Source of the DNA: Candidatus Salinicoccus stercoripullorum | Lineage (GTDB): Bacteria > Bacillota > Bacilli > Staphylococcales > Salinicoccaceae | Assembly: GCA_019113295.1 (NCBI GenBank) | Contig: DXHR01000003.1 | Coordinates: 232,581-296,580, forward strand | Reading direction: 5' to 3' | Length of the DNA stretch: 64,000 nt | In this document: one piece after another, positions 47,301 through 54,024 of the stretch | Layout: every line of letters starts with the position of its first letter | Numbering within the stretch: the stretch's first letter is position 1 | Translations under genes and position numbers: made by a program | The notes under the pieces: model-generated | Told to the model about the DNA's origin: nothing | The model's database searches: none | The model's input: only the letters and a program-made list of their open reading frames with translations

Positions 47301-47397
47301 GGGTATCATCTCCCACGTCGAAGAACTGAAAGAACGGATGGATAACATACTGGAAGTGAAAGCGGTGAACGAAAGAAGCACTGCGAAATTCAAATAG
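44383..47397 (+). CDS. sbcC: Exonuclease SbcCD, subunit C
   Basis: Rad50-like SMC ATPase of 1004 residues. Walker A is SGRTGSGKTMIFDA near residue 32, and Q-loop ILPQGEFKRLL follows. Long coiled coils span about 180-830 with the zinc hook CPVC near residue 515. The C-terminal half has signature SLSGGETFQASL and Walker B MLIDEGFGTLD. ATG 44383 was chosen because AAAGGTG is close by; the frame extends to 44299 inside sbcD without a site. Lysine/glutamate-rich codons dominate the coiled coil. Confidence 0.95.
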   Translation: MKPIRLDMKYFGPFEDESIDFSSIKDRMFLISGRTGSGKTMIFDAITYALYGTLSTSDRLEGSVRSQFATDGDISRVKLIFEIRGRQYTVERTLSYQKEGRKTPVPPKAAIYDGDGEVLEGSINGVKEKVIGILGLDADQFRQILILPQGEFKRLLVSSSESKQEILRTLFRTERFVHFELRLNELKKEKLKDIELVESRIEELFNTLSASGDPELQKLIDAEYPTAAKRLAAIDEIGNALGDRHRRQEEALRKLKEEAALLRETIGRREWHNEQVLKLCRTKQELKVHEEKAAVIERLEKTVRQYRKVKTVEYELRSEQDLTKQNEELKTRINNLDSRLKELETSGETLRQSLDKIGRYREAYNNLVKWLNRTERFTEDPRFRDMDGMLQSKMKEQQILSSDIKEQEAKHAEVSKENDSTHWDHEESETLRNEKSASISESRKIRDHIEREQKNAGYDEKKEALEKEIAELHKKVEESESAISKKQESTGSVYGPEDKAHIEHLAGHLTKGGECPVCRQTVSVLPGVRDYMSEEDEAEFKALEAEKQESNDALEAAERNLGIVDGILGSMERFDTKRLEKDLEAEERRQNEIQKKIDDNHKRYDRKKQLDEEVRKLESSISEDRIRLNTVENAVEQQKSLKKEFSEQTEFETCEEFRREFRERQQKVKRYEKQQEEAEQEKQRHREEKSRLEENRAAARRQLSEITGQLEKNTHVIDDFLQDSEYGDRDTLFSIIKNTDVDEDEETIRSYHTQKDILKSRINDLEAVLESTEEIPVEEDREKLKALDEEIEAGTNDEARLYAQIQHNGQIREKINDFSEKHEAELIEADELAELVNAVSGKNGQKVSLERFVLTYYLDRILHIANIRLLEMTSHRYELRRSTGKSSRKTGLDIEVFDFYNNRARHISSLSGGETFQASLTLALALNEALQQESGGISLDTMLIDEGFGTLDPETLDMAISTLIELQTSGKMVGIISHVEELKERMDNILEVKAVNERSTAKFK

Positions 47398-47497
47398 GAC
47401 AGGACAGCATTCGGCCGCCTCCTTTTTGTGGGAAAGACAGTGGTTAAAAAGGCTTTATATGTGCCACACAGTTTTCACAAAATGACAAATTTTGCGC

Positions 47498-47525
47498 TTG
47501 TCCATGAATTTTTATTTGATATAGT
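47498..47525 (+). promoter_or_regulatory. Likely promoter of the SCO1 gene
   Basis: TTGTCC (47498-47503), 16-nt spacer, TATAGT (47520-47525), about 30 nt before the start codon. Confidence 0.5.
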
Positions 47526-47555
47526 AGGGTTATGATTAATACGGAGGTATGTATG

Positions 47556-48167
47556 ATGAGAAAGCTTTTGTTCAGTGTGGTTATTCTTTCGATGATATTA
47601 TCTGCATGTAATTCCTCCGGCGTCGAGGTAATGTCGCGGTACGGTAATGAAATCAATGACTTCGAAGTCACCGATGAAAACAGTAAGACATTTACCCGCG
47701 AGGATATGGAAGGTAAAGTATGGATCCTCGATTTCATCTTCACAAATTGCGCCACAGTCTGTCCGCCGATGACCTCCAACATGACGCAGGTTGTCAATGA
47801 ACTTGAGGACAGGGGGATAGAGGATTATGGTGTGCTCAGCTTCACTGTGGATCCTGAAACGGATACGCCTGAAGTGCTGACGGACTATCTGTCACAATAC
47901 GATGTGCCGGAAGGTACGGAGTGGAAACTCCTGAACGGCTACGATTACGATTTCATCAGGCACTTTGCAGAGAAGAACTTCAAGACGATTGTAGCGCCGC
48001 CGCCTGAAGGCAGCAACCAGGTCACCCACGGCATCAGCTTCTACCTGATCGATCAGAACGGTAAAATACTTAAAGACTACTCCGGAGTCGATACCGGTGA
48101 TACATCATTCCAGCTGGAAGAAATCGTCTCGGATGTCGAGACTGTTGTGGAGGAAGGTCCACAATAG
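47556..48167 (+). CDS. SCO1/SenC-family copper-chaperone lipoprotein
   Basis: Extracytoplasmic thioredoxin-fold lipoprotein, 203 residues, with lipobox ILSAC. The copper ligands are the CxxxC in FTNCATVCPPM and the distal His in QVTHGISFYL. It delivers copper to the CuA site of cytochrome c oxidase or keeps its thiols reduced. ATG 47556 lies 8 nt after GGAGG; ATG 47553 is also possible. A terminator follows. A role in respiratory assembly is inferred from the family; the oxidase genes are not in the window. Confidence 0.9.
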   Translation: MRKLLFSVVILSMILSACNSSGVEVMSRYGNEINDFEVTDENSKTFTREDMEGKVWILDFIFTNCATVCPPMTSNMTQVVNELEDRGIEDYGVLSFTVDPETDTPEVLTDYLSQYDVPEGTEWKLLNGYDYDFIRHFAEKNFKTIVAPPPEGSNQVTHGISFYLIDQNGKILKDYSGVDTGDTSFQLEEIVSDVETVVEEGPQ

Positions 48168-48172
48168 TCATC

Positions 48173-48202
48173 AGCCAGAGCCCGCGTGCTCTGGCTTTTT
48201 TG
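48173..48202 (+). terminator. Terminator of the SCO1 gene
   Basis: AGCCAGAGC/GCTCTGGCT (48173-48181 and 48188-48196) and a T run. The next 185 bases up to the tetR promoter contain no recognisable gene. Confidence 0.87.
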
Positions 48203-48387
48203 TTTTTTGGTACAAGCGCAGCTTTTTTTACATACGCTTAAATCCCGGCGGCCCTATTCTTCTGCGCTCCCTGGCTTGACGGTGAACTGCAGCGGACGTC
48301 TGGGTATCAGTTAAAAGGATATTGAGGCAGAGTGAGTCGAATGAAGCGGGCTGAGCTGCTCAGCAGACTGAATTATTTAAAATGGAT

Positions 48388-48416
48388 TTGACAAATGAAA
48401 GCGGTTACCCTATTAT
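48388..48416 (+). promoter_or_regulatory. Strong sigma-A promoter of the TetR gene
   Basis: Consensus TTGACA (48388-48393), 17-nt spacer, TATTAT (48411-48416). The operator-like dyad begins 3 nt after the -10 box. Confidence 0.85.
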
Positions 48417-48419
48417 TTA

Positions 48420-48439
48420 TATGTAGACCGATTGGTATA
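48420..48439. promoter_or_regulatory. TetR operator O1 (autoregulatory)
   Basis: TATGTAGACCGATTGGTATA: imperfect dyad TAGACC-N4-GGTATA at the transcription start of tetR. It resembles the LmrA/YxaF (QdoR) box of Bacillus. Seventeen of 20 positions match the reverse complement of the site in front of the phosphorylase gene. Confidence 0.75.
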
Positions 48440-48463
48440 ATTTTATCAAAGCGAGGTATAAAC

Positions 48464-49024
48464 ATGAAAAGGAATACCAGAGAAGAACTGATACAGGCAA
48501 CCGCAAAGCTGCTACAGACCAAAGGGTATGTAGGAACTGGGATGAATGATATCATTCAACTGAGTGGTGCGCCAAAAGGTTCCATCTATTACCATTTCCC
48601 GCAAGGGAAGGAGCAGTTGACAATCGAAGCTGTCAATTGGACGAAAGAAAAAGTGACTGAGTATATAAAAGAGAGGCTCTCACTGCATAACGACCCTGTA
48701 CAGTCCATACAGGAATTCATCGTGGATAGCGGAGAGCGTTTTGAGAAAGATAATTACTTTTGTGGTGTTCCCATCACAGCTCTGGTCCTGGAGACGTCCT
48801 CTACAAGTGAGAACTTGAGAAAATCCTGCAACGAAGTGTTTGAAGCCTGGGGAAATGAGTTTTCCAAGGTATTAAAAGCGAACGGTTATGAAAATGACCG
48901 GGCAAATGAAATGGGGATGCTGATAAATTCACTTATCCAGGGCGCTTTGGTCATCTCTTTGGCGAGTAAGGATCCTGCTGCGCTTAAAACTGTCGCACAA
49001 AAGATTCCATATATCCTGGGATGA
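48464..49024 (+). CDS. TetR-family regulator, LmrA/YxaF type
   Basis: 186-residue repressor. The N-terminal helix-turn-helix includes ELIQATAKLLQTKGYVGTGMNDI and the recognition helix GAPKGSIYYHFPQGKEQL. The C-terminal ligand domain follows the LmrA/YxaF group, whose Bacillus members respond to flavonoids or antibiotics. ATG 48464 follows GCGAGG; the longer frame from 48395 overlaps promoter and operator and is rejected. It likely represses itself through O1 and the purine nucleoside phosphorylase gene 57 nt downstream through O2. The ligand is unknown; a nucleoside or nucleobase is a reasonable guess from the neighbours. Confidence 0.86.
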   Translation: MKRNTREELIQATAKLLQTKGYVGTGMNDIIQLSGAPKGSIYYHFPQGKEQLTIEAVNWTKEKVTEYIKERLSLHNDPVQSIQEFIVDSGERFEKDNYFCGVPITALVLETSSTSENLRKSCNEVFEAWGNEFSKVLKANGYENDRANEMGMLINSLIQGALVISLASKDPAALKTVAQKIPYILG

Positions 49025-49039
49025 TTTTTTTGCAAATAT

Positions 49040-49059
49040 TATACAAACTGGTCTACATA
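49040..49059. promoter_or_regulatory. TetR operator O2 in the phosphorylase promoter
   Basis: TATACAAACTGGTCTACATA; its reverse complement TATGTAGACCAGTTTGTATA aligns with O1. It lies between a TTGCAA (49030-49035) and a TACATA (49054-49059) that could be -35 and -10 boxes with an 18-nt spacer. Confidence 0.72.
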
Positions 49060-49080
49060 AAAATATAGGAGGTATGAATC

Positions 49081-49902
49081 ATGCACAAGACGGATGAAAT
49101 TACTGCAGCAAAGGAATTCATATTGGAAAAGACCGGTACTGTACCGGATATCGGGGTCATCCTCGGTTCAGGACTGGGGAGTCTCGCTGATGAAATTGAA
49201 GATGCAGTCGTCATACCTTATGCGGACATCCCGGGTTTTATAAAGCCTGAAGGGGTTGGGGGCCATTCAAATGAATTGGTGCTCGGCAGACTGCAAGGGA
49301 AGAGTGTAGTGGCGATGAAAGGGAGGTACCATTATTACGAAGGCTACTCCTTGGATGAAGTCACTTTTCCTGTAAGGGTGATCAAAGCACTGGGGGCAGA
49401 GCATCTCATAATAACGAACTCATGCGGAGCGGTCAATACAAATTTCAGCCCTGGTGAGCTGATGCTGATTACGGACCATATAAATCTGGTCGGGACAAAT
49501 CCTCTGATCGGAAAGAACAACGATGACCTGGGCACCCGTTTTCCGGATGTCTCTGAAGTTTATGACCGCCGATTACGTAACTTGGCCCTGCAGATCGCTG
49601 ATAAGAACAACATCACACTGCAGCAGGGAGTATATGGCTGGTGGAGCGGTCCGGTATATGAGACGCCTGCTGAAATACGGATGATCCGGACGCTGGGCGG
49701 AGATGCGATTGGCATGTCCACTGTTCCCGAGGCAATCGTTGCGATTCACTCTGGACTCAAGGTGTTGGGTATTTCCTGTCTGACCAACATGGCGTGCGGA
49801 ATTCTTGATCAGCCTTTAAGCCACGAAGAGGTGGTTGAAGTTGCCGGCAGGACACGCTCCACATTCATTGGACTGGTGAAAGAGGTCTTGCAGGAAATAT
49901 AA
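49081..49902 (+). CDS. Purine nucleoside phosphorylase
   Basis: Trimeric PNP of the PunA/PNPH type, 273 residues, splitting inosine or guanosine with phosphate. Motifs: VILGSGLGSLADEI and GGHSNELVLGRL at the phosphate site, GRYHYYEGYS, TNSCGAVN, GWWSGPVYETPAEIRMIRTLGGDAIGMSTVPE and SCLTNMACGI. AGGAGG lies 8 nt upstream of the ATG. It has a TetR operator in its promoter, and a ruined nucleoside transporter and a ruined deaminase follow. One residue departure is noted: YGWWSGPVYET, where most homologues read Y(V/A)xxxGPxYET. Confidence 0.92.
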   Translation: MHKTDEITAAKEFILEKTGTVPDIGVILGSGLGSLADEIEDAVVIPYADIPGFIKPEGVGGHSNELVLGRLQGKSVVAMKGRYHYYEGYSLDEVTFPVRVIKALGAEHLIITNSCGAVNTNFSPGELMLITDHINLVGTNPLIGKNNDDLGTRFPDVSEVYDRRLRNLALQIADKNNITLQQGVYGWWSGPVYETPAEIRMIRTLGGDAIGMSTVPEAIVAIHSGLKVLGISCLTNMACGILDQPLSHEEVVEVAGRTRSTFIGLVKEVLQEI

Positions 49903-49924
49903 GCCTTTCCACCATTTTGGTATC

Positions 49925-50499
49925 ATGCAGTATGTCGTCCGCTTTCTTGGTGGATTCATAGCCAAAATGATGGGAGTCTCTTTTTCTGAATCCACAGCTG
50001 CTGCGGCCAACATGTTTGTGGGGAACACACAGGCCCCGCTGGTTGTAAAACCCTATGTCAAGAATATGAGCAGATCGCAATTGTTCTCAGTCATGGTAGG
50101 GAACCTGGCTTCTGTCTCCGGAGCAGTCATGATGGGGCTGGCCGCACTGGAGATACCATTGGAGTATCTTCTGTCGGCTGCAGTAATGTCTGCACCTGCA
50201 GGTATAATGATAGCGAAATTCATCATACCTGAAGTGGAAGCGGTGGATGAACATGAATGGAAGGAAACCACATCTGCCTTTCAGAGAAGATTGACAGCCT
50301 ATCGGAAAAAAGTCTTGCAATACTGACGTTTGCATTGAGCGGATTTGCCAATTTCGGCGCAGCAGGAAGCATTGTAGCCATGCTCTCTGAAATGGTGCCG
50401 GAGAGGAAAAGGCTGATCCAGGGACTAATGATGAAAGCTTTGGTCGGGGCAACAATGGTAAACCTTCTGAACGGTGCGATCGTAGCATTGTTTATCTAA
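49925..50499 (+). pseudogene. nupC: NupC-type concentrative nucleoside transporter, truncated and frameshifted
   Basis: Two fragments of the CNT C-terminal gate domain remain. The first (49925-50326) reads GGFIAKMMGVSFSESTAAAA, NMFVGNTQAPLVVKPY and ISRSQLF-like text. The second, in another frame (about 50310-50499), reads LAILTFALSGFANFGAAGSI then MVPERKRLIQGLMMKALVGA. A full NupC has about 400 residues; the first half or so is absent and the junction between the fragments is frameshifted with a probable deletion. It follows the phosphorylase gene by 22 nt, so an intact ancestor would have imported the nucleosides that PNP splits. It is not functional as it stands. Confidence 0.85.
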
Positions 50500-50669
50500 T
50501 GCCCTTTGATTCGGATTCGTAATATTTATTACAGGTTGAACACCAAAAAGCCATAATGGATAGCGCAGCAGATGACAGCCGCTTCTGCTGAAGCCTGCAG
50601 TATAAGGACCATATCGTCCCTGGCGGAACAGGCGGAAGTGCTGATTAAAATTGAATGGAGATAAATGAA

Positions 50670-51134
50670 ATGACTTTGACCGCTAAAGATGAAAAATTCA
50701 TGAGGATTGCTATCGAAAAAGCTGAGAAAGCTATGGAAAAAGGAAATGAGCCCTTTGGAGCCATACTGGTGAAAGATGATGAGATAGTATCCAGTTGCGA
50801 AAATTAGATATTCACGAAAAATGATCCGACATTTCATGCGGAACTTGGATTGATTAAAGAGTTTTGTTCTGCCAATGGAGGAGACTTATCTGAATACACC
50901 ATGTACACAAGCTGTGAGCCCTGTTGCATGTGTTCAGGGGCAATGGTGTGGTCCAAGTTGGGGCGTGTCGTCTACAGCTTGAATCATGAGGAGCTGGCAG
51001 AGATAGCAGGTTTCAACATTATGATCGGCAGTGATGAAATATTTGCAAGCAGCCCTTTTAAACCTTCCGTAGGAAAACAGGTCCTTTCTGAAGAGTCCAG
51101 AGTGCTGTATGAAGATTATTTTTGGAATGAATAA
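50670..51134 (+). pseudogene. Cytidine/guanine-type nucleoside deaminase interrupted by one amber codon
   Basis: Reading frame from ATG 50670 gives a normal deaminase start (TLTAKDEKFMRIAIEKAEKA, then FGAILVKDDEIVSSCEN), stops at TAG 50805-50807 (codon 46), and continues in the same frame with IFTKNDPTFHAELGLI, SCEPCCMCSGAMVWSKLGRV to the normal end at 51134. The zinc motifs HAE and PCxxC are both beyond the stop and intact. TAG probably replaced CAG (Gln). Apart from that one codon the 154-residue gene looks complete, so inactivation is recent. The downstream part could be translated from an internal start, but it lacks the first strands of the fold. Confidence 0.88.
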
Positions 51135-51272
51135 TTCCGGTGCTCTCACAAATTCATGATTCCAAACAGGGGGAGTATCCCAGTAGACAGTCTGCCGGCA
51201 GGCGGGAATTCGGGAGTGAAGAGCAGCATGATGTCTGAAGATGCCCTGTTACCGGAAGTGGGAAGCAAATGG

Positions 51273-51462
51273 GCCTGAAAAATTATCACTTCAATAAGGA
51301 GAAACCAACCCGCTTGGAAAGTATTTCTTTGCTGAAGTAGATGATGGAGAAACGATTCTCGATGTCCTTTACCATGAATTTGTAAATTATGCATTGTGCA
51401 TCCAGGGCAGACCTTACATCAGAACCGGAAACCGATCCAATATCGTTTCCGGTTTTTTTGTT
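51273..51462 (+). pseudogene. Fossil, internally deleted copy of the deoxyribosyltransferase-sprT locus
   Basis: Three blocks in order match the intact locus at 62.0-62.65 kb. Bases 51273-51340 match the 3' end of the transferase gene (about 62030-62097). Bases 51352-51417 match the sprT middle (62311-62376, about 58 of 66 bases identical by eye). Bases 51422-51460 match the sprT terminator (about 62608-62647). The sequence between the blocks is deleted. The HECVH zinc motif has become HEFVN. The 130 bases before it (51135-51272) show nothing recognisable. Confidence 0.8.
51423..51459 (+). terminator. Terminator hairpin surviving from the sprT fossil
   Basis: AACCGGAAAC pairs with GTTTCCGGTT, extended by GAT/ATC near the loop, with seven T following. 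It now separates the deaminase relic from the nucleoside hydrolase gene. Confidence 0.8.
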
Positions 51463-51517
51463 CAAACCAAGATCGATTGGTAAAATAATAAGGATTCTAT
51501 TTTTGGAGGGTCATTAT

Positions 51518-52459
51518 ATGGAGAAGAGAAAAGTCATTCTGGACTGCGACCCGGGCCATGATGATGCAATTTCAATCATCATCGCAGCTTCAGAAAGAAG
51601 CACACTTGATATTGCGGGAATTACGACAGTCGCCGGCAATGTAGAAGTGGGAAAAAACACTGTCAATGCGCTGAAAATATGCGAACTGCTGAAACTGGAT
51701 GTCCCCGTCCATCAGGGAGCAGCGGGGCCGATGGTGAAGCCAAGCGAGATAGCAACGGAAATACACGGCAGTACGGGCATGGACGGTCCTGAATTGCCTG
51801 AACCTGATAAAACGAAAGAAGAGCAGCATGCTGTCGATTTCATAATTAAAACGGTAAGATCTTCAAAGGAAAAGGTGACACTTGTCCCGACCGGACCGTT
51901 GACAAATATCGCGCTTGCACTGATCAAAGCCCCGGATATTAAGGACAATATAGAGGAGATCGTACTCATGGGCGGCGGCACATTCGGCAACTGGACACCC
52001 GCTGCGGAATTCAATATCTATGTGGATGCGGAAGCGGCAAAAGTCGTTTACGAGAGCGGTGTGCCCCTTGCCATGTTTGGACTTGATGTGACCCATCAGG
52101 TAATTGCCGATAAAGAGATTCAAAAGAGGCTCAGTAGTCCGGATAATGAAATTGCGGTTTTCGTCTCTGAGCTGCTTGAGTTTTTCGGCCGGGCGTATAA
52201 AGACCATTTCGGTATCGAAGGCGGACCGATCCACGATGCCTGTACCACCATGTATCTGCTCGAGCCGGATCTCTTCGACATGAAACATGTGAATGTCAGC
52301 ATAGAGACTAAGGGAGAGTTCACCTACGGTATGACCGCAGTGGATCTCCTCGAAACCACTGGCCTTGAACCGAACACCATGTTTGCCCGCTCAGTGGACC
52401 AGGAAAAATTCTGGGATCTGTTTGAAGAGATCTTGGTCACATACAATGAGGATGAATAA
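51518..52459 (+). CDS. Inosine-uridine-preferring nucleoside hydrolase
   Basis: IUNH-family ribohydrolase of 313 residues releasing the base from ribonucleosides. The calcium-binding DCDPGHDDA is at the N-terminus, with MGGGTF, PAAEFNIYVDAEAA and the active-site GGPIHDACTTMYLLEP. ATG 51518 follows GGAGGG; the long frame from 51389 runs through the fossil and terminator and is rejected. It is intact, unlike its nucleoside-salvage neighbours, and may take over nucleoside breakdown in the cell. No TetR operator copy was seen in front of it. Confidence 0.9.
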   Translation: MEKRKVILDCDPGHDDAISIIIAASERSTLDIAGITTVAGNVEVGKNTVNALKICELLKLDVPVHQGAAGPMVKPSEIATEIHGSTGMDGPELPEPDKTKEEQHAVDFIIKTVRSSKEKVTLVPTGPLTNIALALIKAPDIKDNIEEIVLMGGGTFGNWTPAAEFNIYVDAEAAKVVYESGVPLAMFGLDVTHQVIADKEIQKRLSSPDNEIAVFVSELLEFFGRAYKDHFGIEGGPIHDACTTMYLLEPDLFDMKHVNVSIETKGEFTYGMTAVDLLETTGLEPNTMFARSVDQEKFWDLFEEILVTYNEDE

Positions 52460-52532
52460 ACAGAACTTCCTGCAAATTTTTTACACCAGAAGAATCTGGG
52501 GGAGGTTTTAAAATAGATTGATATCAATCAGG

Positions 52533-52558
52533 ACAGTGCACAATCGTGCGCTGTTTTT
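52533..52558 (+). terminator. Terminator after the nucleoside hydrolase gene
   Basis: ACAGTGCAC/GTGCGCTGT (one mismatch-like G-U/T pairing) around AATC, followed by five T. An additional 12-nt palindrome ATTGATATCAAT sits at 52517-52528. Confidence 0.65.
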
Positions 52559-52615
52559 CATTTAGAGGCACAAATATTGTGTAATCGTAAAGAAGCTGTT
52601 AAAGTACTTCAAAGT

Positions 52616-52630
52616 GGATAATATTTATCC
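52616..52630. promoter_or_regulatory. Candidate Rrf2-regulator operator
   Basis: GGATAATATTTATCC: arms GGATAA/TTATCC around 3 nt, 33 nt before the start of the Rrf2 gene and overlapping a possible -10 box (GATAATAT). Confidence 0.4.
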
Positions 52631-52662
52631 GGTTTAGAAGATGATGAAAAGCGGTGGATGAT

Positions 52663-53145
52663 ATGCAGATGAAGACGGGGGTCGAACAGTCGGTGTATGC
52701 AGTTCTCCTGTTGAACATGTTGCCGGAAAAGGCCGTGCTCCACAGCGAAGTGATCAGTGAGCAGATTGGTGCTTCCCCGACTTATTTCCAGAAGCTTTTG
52801 AGAAAGCTGGCGGGCGCCGGCCTTGTTGCAGCTGTTCCCGGAGTGAAGGGCGGTTTCAGGCTGAACAGAGAACCGGAAGATATACGGGTTTATGATATAT
52901 ATGTTGCCATCGAAGGGCAGCAGTCGCTATACAGCCCGAGCGGCATACTGAATGATGTACTTGAACTGGAGCATGAGGACCGCTGCTGTGTGCTGGGTGA
53001 ACTGATGGAGGAAGCAGAGGATTCCTGGAAGTCGGTGTTGAAGCGTGAAACGATTGCTTCCCTTGCCGAACAGGTGGAGTCCGAACGTTTCCAAAGCCAG
53101 GTCGGTGAGCTGAAAAATTGGGTGGACAGGAACATGGTGGTTTAA
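52663..53145 (+). CDS. Rrf2-family transcriptional regulator
   Basis: 160 residues with the Rrf2 winged helix: GVEQSVYAVLLLNML, SEVISEQIGASPTYFQKLLRKLAGAGLVAAVPGVKGGF. Instead of the three cysteines of Fe-S Rrf2 proteins such as IscR or NsrR it has only an adjacent Cys pair (DRCCVLG), so it is the redox/thiol or other-ligand type (compare the YwgB/SaiR group). Several starts are close together (GTG 52654, ATG 52663, ATG 52669); the site GCGGTGG favours 52663. It precedes a wrecked flavin-monooxygenase gene, which was probably its target. Confidence 0.85.
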   Translation: MQMKTGVEQSVYAVLLLNMLPEKAVLHSEVISEQIGASPTYFQKLLRKLAGAGLVAAVPGVKGGFRLNREPEDIRVYDIYVAIEGQQSLYSPSGILNDVLELEHEDRCCVLGELMEEAEDSWKSVLKRETIASLAEQVESERFQSQVGELKNWVDRNMVV

Positions 53146-53166
53146 TGAACAGTGAAACGAGGGAAA

Positions 53167-53753
53167 ATGAATCAGTTTGAACCGTACAGAGGGTTTAATA
53201 GAACGTTCGAAGAGGGAAGAATGACTCTTGATTGAATTTTTCTCACTTCGGTGACAACGGCGGTTTGTATGATCCCTTCACGTTCCTGGCACACTTTGTT
53301 GCACATACTAAAGAAATTGCGGTCGGAACGCGGAGCATTGTTGCAACTTTGAGGAATCCAATGCATATAGCGAAATCTGCAGCGACTCTGGAAAGTCTGT
53401 CCTGACTTATGGGATGTATTGCCCAAAGCGGCATTATCATCAATTCCTGTTTTTGGGACAGGATACAGTGGCCAGACATTGGAATGGCTGGCTGAACATA
53501 CAGGCGGATGGCTGTTCTATCCGCAGGATCTGAAAGGGCGGAAAGAACTGGTCGGCAGGTGGCGGCATGCAACAGCGGAATTCAAGCCTTTTGCACAACC
53601 CCTGGTTGTCAGCCTGTCAGAACGGGCGGGTGAGGCACCAAAGAAGAGGCCGATCGGCTTCCGGCCAGGAAGGTCATACAGGAGCTTGGTGAATATGTCG
53701 CGTCAAAGTTTCCCGCCATCAGCAAACCCAAATTTACGTTTTTTCAATAAATA
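53167..53753 (+). pseudogene. Luciferase-like (LLM) flavin oxidoreductase, heavily deleted
   Basis: Pieces of one LLM protein appear in order in different frames. MNQFEPYRGFNRTFEEGRMT is the N-terminus (53167 on). SHFGDNGGLYDPFTFLAHF, then EIAVGTRSIVATLRNPMHIA are strands 1-3 (from about 53238). A stop follows at about 53400. GYSGQTLEWLAEHTGGWLFY then FYPQDLKGRKELVGRWRH lie in another frame from 53419. ELGEYVASKFPAISKPKFTF is the C-terminus in a third frame, ending at TAA near 53753. An intact member has a little over 300 residues, so about a third is deleted. It is next to an intact Rrf2 regulator. Confidence 0.85.
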
Positions 53754-53771
53754 AGAGAAAGAGGATAGAAT

Positions 53772-54005
53772 ATGATAGCAGGACTCGATAGAATCAATGA
53801 ACTTGCAAATAAGCAGAAAACTTCAGGTTTGACGGAAACAGAGAGAATAGAGCAGAAACAATTGAGGGAAGATTACCTGAAACAGATCAGGGGACAGGTG
53901 CTTGATTCTTTTTCTGGATTGACAGTAGTCGATCCGCTGGGCAATGATGTTACACCGGAAAAACTGAAAAGGGAGCAGGAACTCACCAGGATGCTGGAAC
54001 AATAA
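53772..54005 (+). CDS. DUF896/YnzC-family protein, second copy
   Basis: Seventy-seven residues with the same plan as the product at 29.8 kb: LDRINELANKQKTSGLTETE, LREDYLKQIRGQVLD, VVDPLGNDVTPEKLKREQE. AGAGGA precedes ATG 53772. The two copies differ at about half of the residues by eye, so this is an old paralogue or a transferred gene rather than a recent duplicate. It sits between a ruined and an intact LLM oxidoreductase gene, starting 19 nt after the relic and 19 nt before the next gene. The function is unknown. Confidence 0.85.
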   Translation: MIAGLDRINELANKQKTSGLTETERIEQKQLREDYLKQIRGQVLDSFSGLTVVDPLGNDVTPEKLKREQELTRMLEQ

Positions 54006-54024
54006 ATAAAAAGGATGTTTTTAG

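Noticed and set aside
50805..50807. TAG as a recoded (pyrrolysine or read-through) codon in the deaminase
   Set aside because: No reason for recoding in this family, neighbours are pseudogenes, and a CAG-to-TAG change explains it simply.
51389..51517. Extended N-terminus of the nucleoside hydrolase (start at 51389)
   Set aside because: This part comes from the sprT fossil and its terminator; the family N-terminus and a good ribosome binding site point to ATG 51518.
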